This document shows positions 1 through 4,977 of a DNA stretch of 12,164 bases, piece after piece. Source of the stretch: Thermofilaceae archaeon (GTDB lineage: Archaea; Thermoproteota; Thermoprotei; Thermofilales; Thermofilaceae); the NCBI GenBank assembly GCA_027017025.1, contig JALURH010000120.1:1-12164 (forward strand), in the 5' to 3' direction. Position numbers and translations under genes: made by a program. The first letter of the stretch is position 1. Each line of letters opens with the position of its first letter. Under the pieces are notes generated by a model. It had not been told where the DNA came from. It did no database searches and worked only from the letters and a program-made list of their open reading frames with translations.

Positions 1-5
1 ACGGT

Positions 6-47
6 AAAAAAATGCTTAGGCTCTGGGGAACCCACACACCCCAAGCC
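6..47 (-). terminator. Hairpin plus T-run terminator after the MobA-like gene
   Basis: Read on the minus strand, GGCTTGGGG (47 to 39) pairs with CCCCAGAGCC (28 to 19), with one bulged base. A run of seven T residues follows at 12 to 6. It lies about 85 bases downstream of the MobA-like stop codon and would end the two-gene minus-strand transcript. Archaea often terminate at T-runs alone, so the hairpin may be incidental. It also forms part of the GC-rich repeat at 14-79. Confidence 0.5.
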
Positions 48-79
48 CTCAGCTCACCCACACATCCCCGCCCCACACC
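14..79 (-). repeat. GC-rich repeat, copy A
   Basis: On the minus strand this stretch is rich in G and T. It can be aligned by eye with 1838-1769, also on the minus strand: TGTGTGgGTG against TGTGTGaGTG, then GGCTT, GGGTGTG, CCCC, AGC and AAGC in the same order with small gaps. The two copies lie in the same orientation on either side of the DUF3786-mobA pair. The sequence is of low complexity, so shared composition could explain part of the match. The rest of 80-132 is AT/CA-rich with no gene that I can see. Confidence 0.4.
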
Positions 80-132
80 TACCAACAACCACCAATACCT
101 ACCAAATATTCAACAGCTTCGTAAGGCAATGG

Positions 133-1020
133 TTATAGCCTAGATAGAAATTTTCTCCTCATTTTTTCGATCTTTTCTTCAATAGAGCTTGTGTCTCGAC
201 CAAGTGCTTTCATGTACTTTAGGGAATCTATGAGGCATTGAATAGCTATATGTACTAGGTTCTTTTCCTCATATACCTTTGATTCCATATCCGAAAAACG
301 TGCAGCCTCACTATAGTTCCCGGAGGCGTATGCATTAGCGGCAAACCAATAATAACTTTTTTCTTCGCCAGAAAAACTAATGGTTCCCAATTTTCGGGTT
401 ATAGCTCCTCTCGGTCTAGCTCTCCGCAAGTCGTCCCTAGTATTTATGTTAGAGAAATAGAGAGGGTTCTCTGAGATCTCACCTATATATATGTAGTGTG
501 AAATAGGCATACATCTAAGAAAATCTGATGGCCTTGTATAATCCTTCCTCAGTTGCGAGGCTTTTAGACAATAGTTTCTAGAGATACTAGCCCTATGGTA
601 TTGGATTAATATTTCGACCATACCGTTCTCCCAGTAGAGTGACGCTATCTCGGCTCTAAGTTCCCTACATTTATCGATGAATCTCTCCACGACGTCGGAG
701 GGTAGCCAAGGCATGTCTCCCGGGATAAAAACTACTTCATTCTCGTTAACTTCTAGTAGTGAGGAGAGAATAGCTCTAGCTGGACCAATACACTCTAGAC
801 TCTGGATATCTATTATAGGGATAGCCTCTATCCCAGCTACCCGCAGGATTTCTTCAGCTCTTCCTCTCCTATTAACAGATATATATAGGTTATCTGTTAA
901 CTCCCCCATGTTTTCCACGACATATTTAATCACCGGTTTACCCTTTAGGGGCGCTAGTAGCTTATCGCCCTTAAATCTCCTTGAGGAGCCTCCAGCGAGT
1001 ACTACAATAGCCAGAGTCAT
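133..1020 (-). CDS. mobA: MobA-like molybdenum/tungsten cofactor guanylyltransferase with helical C-terminal extension
   Basis: MobA enzymes transfer GMP from GTP to molybdopterin, giving the guanine dinucleotide cofactor used by Mo/W enzymes such as FwdB. The N-terminal 200 residues fit the NTP-transferase fold. They show the nucleotide loop LAGGSSRRFKGDK near the start, the GDMPWL motif whose Asp binds metal, and a closing FSNINTRDDL typical of MobA. About 90 further residues, beyond the usual family length, look like paired amphipathic helices (YYWFAANAYASGNYSEAARF and on), perhaps TPR- or HEPN-like. I chose ATG 1020, which has GAGG three bases upstream and puts the LAGG motif eight residues in. 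TTG 1032 would add four residues and lacks a ribosome site. The gene begins 14 bases after the DUF3786 stop, so the two are probably cotranscribed. A related NTP-transferase such as MocA is possible, but fits the cofactor need of this window less directly. Confidence 0.8.
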   Translation of the reverse strand: MTLAIVVLAGGSSRRFKGDKLLAPLKGKPVIKYVVENMGELTDNLYISVNRRGRAEEILRVAGIEAIPIIDIQSLECIGPARAILSSLLEVNENEVVFIPGDMPWLPSDVVERFIDKCRELRAEIASLYWENGMVEILIQYHRASISRNYCLKASQLRKDYTRPSDFLRCMPISHYIYIGEISENPLYFSNINTRDDLRRARPRGAITRKLGTISFSGEEKSYYWFAANAYASGNYSEAARFSDMESKVYEEKNLVHIAIQCLIDSLKYMKALGRDTSSIEEKIEKMRRKFLSRL

Positions 1021-1034
1021 TAACCTCGCCAACG

Positions 1035-1628
1035 CTAGGTTCTACTTCTAATCTTCTTTAAGGCGTGTTTAAGCCTCAACGAAGTTAACTCGCTAAGTAG
1101 AACTGTTTGCTCCGTTGTAAGATAGTTTGTTATTGTTGAATCATAGAGTATGTTAACAGATGGAGGTAGATCCTCTTCTCCCTCCCAGAGAACTATCACT
1201 ATCGGCACTAGGGGTAGTGAGTATATTTTTACCGAGTAGTCGCCATAGCTTAGTTGTTTACCACCAATGAGCCTGGCTGATTCTATTAGGAGTCGAGGTT
1301 GTGTACAGAATGTTTTCTCTATGGGTTTAGCGGTTCTCTGCATAAACACGCTGTAATACTGTGCTCCACCTGGAAGTTTACTAAAGGATATAAGCTGACC
1401 ACTCTCCTCGACGGGTGAAGCATCTGCATACCCACTTAGGATACAGTATATCGGTTCCACATACCTATAGTATTTCTGCCTGATCTCATCATATATTCTC
1501 CCATCTTCTAGTGACAACTTAAGGCCTAGAAACCTAAGTACAGGCTCATCTGGAAAACCTAGACGACCTCTTAGTGTCCTTATTTTTTCCCCACAATTCT
1601 CCCACTTCCACAATTCTACATGTACCAT
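1035..1628 (-). CDS. DUF3786-family protein of unknown function
   Basis: This 197-residue soluble protein has no signal peptide or membrane segment. From memory of the family, the C-terminal half carries its hallmark: a stretch close to LPLVPIVIVLWEGEEDLPP followed by NILYDSTITNYLTTEQ, and earlier a SFSKLPGGAQYY motif. DUF3786 proteins occur in anaerobic archaea and bacteria, often near Mo/W or corrinoid functions, and have no established activity. I set the start at ATG 1628, which is preceded by a strong GGGGAGG ribosome site. TTG 1646 would add six residues and would place the ribosome site inside the gene. The MobA-like gene follows after a 14-base gap, hinting at a shared role in pterin-metal cofactor handling. 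That link is inference only. Confidence 0.7.
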   Translation of the reverse strand: MVHVELWKWENCGEKIRTLRGRLGFPDEPVLRFLGLKLSLEDGRIYDEIRQKYYRYVEPIYCILSGYADASPVEESGQLISFSKLPGGAQYYSVFMQRTAKPIEKTFCTQPRLLIESARLIGGKQLSYGDYSVKIYSLPLVPIVIVLWEGEEDLPPSVNILYDSTITNYLTTEQTVLLSELTSLRLKHALKKIRSRT

Positions 1629-1681
1629 ATCCTCCCCGGTAAGCAAGTTTACTCTATATCATGCTATTGGCTATTATGCTG

Positions 1682-1687
1682 TTTTAA
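1682..1687 (-). promoter_or_regulatory. Possible TATA box of the DUF3786-mobA unit
   Basis: On the minus strand CAAAACC is followed by TTAAAA at 1687-1682. Transcription would start near 1658, leaving a leader of about 30 bases ahead of ATG 1628 with its GGGGAGG site. The box is weak, and GATATAG nearer the gene is an alternative. Confidence 0.3.
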
Positions 1688-1694
1688 GGTTTTG

Positions 1695-1871
1695 TGGGGG
1701 GTTTGCTCATTGTTTGGGGGCTGGGTGTGTGTTTTTGGGCTTCCCCTTAGCCCTTGCGCTTCATCATCGCTTTTGCTCCCGGGGTCGCCCACACCCAGTA
1801 AGCCAGCCCCCACTCACACACCCCCCATCCCCCAGCACAGGGGAGGCTCCCGAGCAAGGAGCCGGGGAGCC
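1695..1871. ncRNA. GC-rich nested fold, candidate structured RNA or transposon end
   Basis: Nested inverted repeats are visible: TGGGGGG 1695-1701 with 1821-1827, GGGGG 1716-1720 with 1807-1811, CTGGGTGTG 1721-1729 with CACACCCAG 1790-1798, and an inner hairpin GGGCT/AGCCC at 1737-1753. A second hairpin follows, GGCTCC 1845-1850 with GGAGCC 1858-1863, which can re-pair as GGCTCCC/GGGAGCC reaching 1871. The GC content is far above that of the neighbouring genes, a known mark of structured RNAs in AT-leaning hyperthermophiles. On the minus strand the element lies directly 3' of the TnpB remnant, where IS605-type elements keep their right end and omega RNA. The transcribed strand is not clear, and I do not recognise SRP or RNase P RNA motifs. 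The stretch 1872-1902 holds nothing else I can name. Confidence 0.4.
1769..1838 (-). repeat. GC-rich repeat, copy B
   Basis: This is the partner of the repeat at 14-79, in the same orientation and with the same order of short blocks (TGTGTGaGTG, GGCTT, GGGTGTG, CCCC, AGC, AAGC). It overlaps the right arm of the nested fold at 1695-1871. The pair could be two ends or two copies of one small element. The match was made by eye and is not scored. Confidence 0.4.
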
Positions 1872-1902
1872 AACAGGGTATACTTAGGGGGTCACTAGGG
1901 TT

Positions 1903-2079
1903 CTAGGGCGGGGCACCCAGTGCCCTTGGGTCAAGCCCTTCAAATAGCATCTCTATACTCCGCCTATACTGCTTAAAGTACTTGATTACCAGGTTCCAGC
2001 ATGAAGAGAAATCCCTGTCGTATCTGTGGTTTTGGGGACACATGTACACCCTTTTGCCGTTCCTCTTCTCCTGGTTAAG
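1903..2079 (-). pseudogene. 3' remnant of a TnpB/IS605 OrfB-type transposase gene
   Basis: The minus strand is open for 58 codons, from just after a TAA at 2082-2080 to a TAG at 1905-1903. It reads YMCPQNHRYDRDFSSCWNL, then a basic helix, and ends LDPRALGAPP. This resembles the last zinc-ribbon and RuvC segment of archaeal TnpB (C-P-x-x-H, D-R-D, then W-N-L), here with only one recognisable Cys of the ribbon. The RuvC core and all upstream sequence are absent, since the DNA upstream belongs to the oppositely oriented PIN gene. It is therefore a decayed 3' end, not a working transposase. Confidence 0.5.
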
Positions 2080-2100
2080 TTAGCTGGAAATTATCATCTC

Positions 2101-2472
2101 ATGATTAACTCTCTCAGCATCTTAGGGGCTAAATGGAAAGTGTTAAAGTTCGCTAAAGAGGACGCATCTATCCTAGAATCATTCACTGATGGTTTACTCT
2201 TCTTAACTACAAGTGAAGAGTTTGAAATTATACCTTGGTATACCTACGATATTGATCTTATCGCAACAATGCTTTATAATTACCATAGTGACTATATTGA
2301 TTGTTCAATTCTTGCATCAGCCTACGTGAATTCAGATATATTTATTACTGAAGAAAAGAGCACGATGAAAGAGCTTGCAGAGAAGATTCCATCTAGTTAC
2401 GAGATATATAGGAGGGTGTTGAAACTGTTTCATGAAGCTGTGTCGGATTATGGCTTTTTTGTGTCTTTTTGA
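2101..2472 (+). pseudogene. 5'-truncated PIN-domain (VapC-like) gene
   Basis: From ATG 2101 the frame gives 124 residues. The C-terminal half fits a PIN RNase: IDLIATMLYNYHSDYIDCSI, then ASAYVNSDIFITEEK, matching the conserved D-x-x-D-C-x-x-x-A helix and the sD.fiTeek strand. The first part of a PIN domain, with its beta strand and leading catalytic Asp, is missing. The frame stays open back to a GTG at 2026, but those 25 codons are antisense to the TnpB remnant and look like chance coding. ATG 2101 has no ribosome site. No antitoxin gene is visible. T-rich DNA at the 3' end (2454-2470) could end a transcript. A divergent but working small protein starting at GTG 2026 cannot be excluded. Confidence 0.5.
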
Positions 2473-2485
2473 GCTCTAAGAAATG

Positions 2486-2494
2486 CTTATAAAC
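2486..2494 (+). promoter_or_regulatory. TATA box ahead of the 2513-2690 RNA candidate
   Basis: CTTATAAAC preceded by AAGAAATG is a close match to an archaeal TATA box with an A-rich BRE. Initiation would fall near 2513-2518. No open reading frame follows, so the likely product is a non-coding RNA. Confidence 0.45.
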
Positions 2495-2512
2495 TCTGAG
2501 GGTATGGATCTA

Positions 2513-2690
2513 CCTGTATTTCGACCCTGATGATGAGGGCGAGGGGGATGAGCCTATGTGAATCCATGTTCGATGAGGGGAGTGCCGAACAAGTGCGTAG
2601 GTGCTCCCGCAGTCGGGCATGGAGGATGCCCAACCGTAATGACCTACTCTGTATCAAAAAAACAAAACAATACAGAGTAGGGGAACGGTT
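2513..2690 (+). ncRNA. Candidate structured small RNA of unknown class
   Basis: A strong TATA box lies about 25 bases upstream, and the stretch contains successive hairpins. CCCT 2525-2528 pairs with AGGG 2536-2539. GGGAGTGCC 2578-2586 pairs with GGTGCTCCC 2600-2608, with two G-U pairs. GGGCAT 2615-2620 and ATGCCC 2626-2631 form a perfect stem with a GGAGG loop. Directly abutting it, AACCGT 2632-2637 pairs with ACGGTT 2685-2690, and above that CCTACTCTGTAT 2643-2654 pairs perfectly with 2670-2681 around an A-rich 15-base loop. The two parts of this last stem are separated by an AATGA/GGA internal loop that resembles a kink-turn. No T-run follows, so the 3' end is uncertain. It is not a tRNA, and no C/D guide layout or known riboswitch is recognisable. 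The remaining gap, 2691-2846, shows nothing I can name. Confidence 0.4.
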
Positions 2691-2846
2691 CCTTCGAAAC
2701 TACTGGTAACTACATTAAGAGAACTCGAGACCAAGTTGTAATGCATCTTGGCATCAAAACCAATTATATCTTCACTAGCAAAGTACTATAGTTCCAGCTT
2801 AAATGATTCTTCATTAATTATCGAGCAGTTATATTACTGTGGAGAA

Positions 2847-3794
2847 TTAGGGGCGATAGCCGCTTAGGATTAGGGTAGCTAAAGTAGCTGAAACTAGGTC
2901 TGCTGTAGTTCCCGGATTTAATAAATGTTCAGGATCGTGCAACATTCTGTCGAATCTATCTAATTCTCTTCTTCCATCTCCGGTTAGGAGTCCGCCTAGC
3001 TCCAAAATATGTTTCGCCATTAACGAGATTTCTTTGGCTTTCTCTATACCAACCTTCCTCGCAATAAGCGTATCAGGTACTTCCGAGAGTATCTTGAGGA
3101 ATGTATGTACCGTAGCTATATTTATGTCTCCATGCCTACTTAACTCCCTCTTGATATATGGATACCCTATCTCAAACGTTACTCTATAATTACTAACCCA
3201 CTCCGATGCTACTGAGTCATACCTAGATGCTATCTTAAATATTTCTAGCAGTGTTATCTTCTCCCTCAGTATCCTAGTAGTAGATCTAGGATCATGTACA
3301 TCGAGCTCCGGAGCTTTACCCAAACCCCCCGGCTTAGCTTTTCTAATTGCTTCATAGACGGCTACAGCATCTTCTGGTGTAGTAAACTTAGTAACGACAC
3401 CTATGTTTCTCCTAAATACATGTTGAGAGAAAAATTTCTCGGTGTTTATAGTAGCTCCAGCCGATACAGCCATAGGGATGAGAAGTATTATGGTTCCAAG
3501 CAGAGTATTTCCTCCATGCTGCCAAGAGAGAATCTCTTCAACAGACCCTCTAATTAGTGAACCAATACCGATCTCGCTGGCATCGATGTTGCCGCTGGAA
3601 TAGAGAATACCGCGTTCAGCAGCCTTCCTGAAATAGGGGGAGACAGCCACCGCTGAAGCCAAGAAATGCTCATATCTTGTATCACTGAAATCACGTGTCC
3701 TATGTACGTTACCAGGTTTAGGGTATGCACTAACCTCAAGTAGTATTGCAAGTTGAAGACACCTAGATACATAGTCTGGCACCTCTAGGTTCAT
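2847..3794 (-). CDS. CitG/MdcB-family (triphosphoribosyl-dephospho-CoA synthase-like) protein
   Basis: This 315-residue protein belongs to the CitG family. Bacterial members make the triphosphoribosyl-dephospho-CoA prosthetic group of citrate and malonate lyases. Family marks seen here are EVSAYPKPGNVHR (residues 20-32), a GSVEEILSWQHGGNTLLG segment (83-100), and GGLGKAPELDVHDP (156-169). Archaea with H4MPT have no citrate lyase, so a different nucleotide or coenzyme condensation is more likely. From memory, a CitG homolog (orf7) also lies in the H4MPT gene cluster of methylotrophic bacteria, beside an ATP-grasp gene and mch, the same company as here. I infer a role in H4MPT or methanofuran biosynthesis. 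The ATG start has GAGGGAG just upstream. A TATA box lies about 30 bases upstream, so the gene may have its own promoter. It follows the ATP-grasp gene by 137 bases. Confidence 0.75.
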   Translation of the reverse strand: MNLEVPDYVSRCLQLAILLEVSAYPKPGNVHRTRDFSDTRYEHFLASAVAVSPYFRKAAERGILYSSGNIDASEIGIGSLIRGSVEEILSWQHGGNTLLGTIILLIPMAVSAGATINTEKFFSQHVFRRNIGVVTKFTTPEDAVAVYEAIRKAKPGGLGKAPELDVHDPRSTTRILREKITLLEIFKIASRYDSVASEWVSNYRVTFEIGYPYIKRELSRHGDINIATVHTFLKILSEVPDTLIARKVGIEKAKEISLMAKHILELGGLLTGDGRRELDRFDRMLHDPEHLLNPGTTADLVSATLATLILSGYRP

Positions 3795-3824
3795 ATCTCC
3801 CTCTTTAAGAAAATCGTTGAAACA

Positions 3825-3832
3825 CCTTATAG
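3825..3832 (-). promoter_or_regulatory. Possible TATA box of the CitG-family gene
   Basis: CTATAAGG on the minus strand would place initiation about ten bases upstream of ATG 3794, giving a very short leader. It suggests that this gene can be transcribed separately from the ATP-grasp gene upstream. Confidence 0.35.
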
Positions 3833-3880
3833 AGATTTCAGTAGAGGGATAAAACTATGGGCCACATAACTTGCTACATT

Positions 3881-3912
3881 ACAGCTACATAATTTTATGT
3901 TACATAGGCTGT
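3881..3912 (-). repeat. Inverted repeat between the ATP-grasp and CitG-family genes
   Basis: ACATAA-TT-TTATGT (3887-3900) is a perfect inverted repeat. ACAGC 3881-3885 and GCTGT 3908-3912 pair outside it, with unpaired bases on the right arm. It lies 20 bases after the stop codon of the ATP-grasp gene. It could slow or end transcription, or bind a regulator of the gene downstream. No T-run follows on the minus strand. Confidence 0.35.
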
Positions 3913-3931
3913 AGTCTACTACCCGATTCCG

Positions 3932-4813
3932 CTAGCTCTTAGCTCTCCTTAATACATACTTTACTATTTTCCTGGCAATATTTACTTTAGTTACCGACTG
4001 TAGCCCACGCCACCCAGGTTGACTATTAATTTCGGTTATAAGGTAGCCCCTAGGGCTTTCCAGTATGTCTACACCAGCTACCTCACAGCCAAGAACTCTG
4101 CAGGCTTTTATAGCAATTTCTTCCAGCTCGTCACTAGGCCTAAACGCTACTGGCCTAGCTCCTTGAGCAATATTTGTTTTCCAGCTATCACTCTCCCTAT
4201 ACATAGCGGCAACTACCTCATCTCCCACGACAAACATTCTTATATCTCTCTTGCCGTGGTGTATAAACTCCTGTAGATATATTACACCGTGATAAAATTG
4301 TAGTGTACGGAATATCCTAATAGCAATTTCTGGGTCACTAACTCTAGTAATCCCCACCCCCCTGGAACCGAAAATAGGTTTAACTACAACGTCTCCTCCC
4401 AGCTTGTGGAAAGCTTCTAGAGCATCATTCGCGTCTTCAGCTACCACCGTCTTGGGTACCGGGAGACCATTCTCCTCCAAAAGCGATAGAGAGTAGAATT
4501 TATCGATACATTTCTCGATAGCCGAAGGACTATTTACCACAATTTTGCCTGCCCTAACTAAGCGGTGCAGAGCATCTAGCCTATAGATAGCCTCCTCCAG
4601 CGAGCATCTACCGATTGGCCTCACAATCATTGCTAGAAGTTCGTAAAGATTAACTCCCTCCGACGTAGCTTTCCAGTCATTAAAACCTATCCAATTCACT
4701 ATCCTAGATAGTTTGAGAAACACTGGTTCATAACCATAGTATATTATGGCTTGCTGTAGTTGCTGACTAGGCCAAGAAAACGGGTTTCTAGAGAAGATTC
4801 CTATTTTGGCCAA
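3932..4813 (-). CDS. mptN: RimK-type ATP-grasp ligase, probable tetrahydromethanopterin:L-glutamate ligase (MptN)
   Basis: ATP-grasp enzymes of the RimK group join an amino acid to a carboxylate at the cost of ATP. MptN adds glutamate to H4MPT to give tetrahydrosarcinapterin. The 293 residues show NSPSAIEKCIDKF before the ATP-grasp fold (94-106), ATP-binding VVVKPIFGSRGVGI (142-155, with Lys145), the RDIRMFVVGD strand (189-198), GVDI with Asp249, and metal-binding EINSQPGWRG (261-270, with Glu261 and Asn263). The GWRGLQ ending is what I recall for the MptN and methylotroph homologs. The start is TTG 4813, with GGTGAT four bases upstream. The neighbours mch and a CitG-family gene support a coenzyme role. 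CofF (F420 ligase), LysX, or the methanofuran enzyme MfnD are alternatives that sequence inspection alone cannot fully exclude. Confidence 0.75.
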   Translation of the reverse strand: MAKIGIFSRNPFSWPSQQLQQAIIYYGYEPVFLKLSRIVNWIGFNDWKATSEGVNLYELLAMIVRPIGRCSLEEAIYRLDALHRLVRAGKIVVNSPSAIEKCIDKFYSLSLLEENGLPVPKTVVAEDANDALEAFHKLGGDVVVKPIFGSRGVGITRVSDPEIAIRIFRTLQFYHGVIYLQEFIHHGKRDIRMFVVGDEVVAAMYRESDSWKTNIAQGARPVAFRPSDELEEIAIKACRVLGCEVAGVDILESPRGYLITEINSQPGWRGLQSVTKVNIARKIVKYVLRRAKS

Positions 4814-4830
4814 GATATCACCATCCCCGG

Positions 4831-4839
4831 TTTTATAAG
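4831..4839 (-). promoter_or_regulatory. TATA box of the mptN-like gene
   Basis: On the minus strand TCTTATAAAACC is a near-ideal archaeal TATA box at 4839-4831. Its centre is only about 22 bases from the TTG at 4813. Initiation would therefore fall at or slightly past the start codon, implying a leaderless message or use of another promoter such as CTAAATAT near 4881. Confidence 0.5.
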
Positions 4840-4840
4840 A

Positions 4841-4864
4841 ATCTACACAATGTAGATATCTACA
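4841..4864 (-). promoter_or_regulatory. Triple heptamer palindrome beside the TATA box (operator candidate)
   Basis: ATCTACA (4841-4847), CAA, TGTAGAT (4851-4857), ATCTACA (4858-4864) make three alternating copies of one heptamer. The last two form the perfect palindrome TGTAGATATCTACA. The array sits one base upstream of the TATA box, over the BRE position, where a bound protein would block or help TFB. Confidence 0.5.
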
Positions 4865-4950
4865 ATAATCCTAATGAATATTTAGAGTTCATCGCCAACT
4901 AATGGGAGAAAGTTTGTTCCCTAAATAGAGCGCCTAGCGGTAAACATTGG

Positions 4951-4966
4951 CTTTAAAAATAAAATT
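4951..4966 (-). terminator. T-rich terminator after mch
   Basis: On the minus strand CAATTTTATTTTTAAAG begins 12 bases after the mch stop codon. Such T-rich stretches end transcription in archaea, so this marks the likely end of the mtd-fwd-mch operon. Confidence 0.55.
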
Positions 4967-4977
4967 GAAGTTTAGGA

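Noticed and set aside
1761..1767. ATGATGA on the minus strand as box C of a C/D guide RNA.
   Set aside because: No CTGA box D follows at a fitting distance.
1695..1871. SRP RNA or RNase P RNA.
   Set aside because: The conserved helix 8 loop of SRP RNA and the CR-I/CR-V motifs of RNase P RNA are not present on either strand.
1620..1898. A 92-codon plus-strand frame rich in Pro, Ser, Gly and Cys.
   Set aside because: It runs through the GC-rich foldable island and the 5' end of the DUF3786 gene. Its composition follows the C- and G-runs, with no domain or ribosome site.
2001..2078. A short plus-strand frame with CRICG and CTPFC, looking like a zinc finger.
   Set aside because: It is antisense to the TnpB remnant. 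It has only 25 codons and no ribosome site.
2026..2100. N-terminal extension of the PIN frame reading VLGTHVHPF, reminiscent of a glycosyltransferase loop.
   Set aside because: These codons are in register with, and antisense to, the transposase remnant, so the likeness is probably accidental.
2525..2575. CTGATGATGA and later GATGA as boxes of a C/D guide RNA.
   Set aside because: CTGA occurs only before the C-like motif, not after it, so the order is wrong and no C/D pair forms.
3932..4813. LysX, RimK or CofF identity for the ATP-grasp gene.
   Set aside because: No lysine, ribosomal-protein or F420 biosynthesis genes are nearby, while mch and a CitG-like gene are. The alternatives remain possible but less likely.
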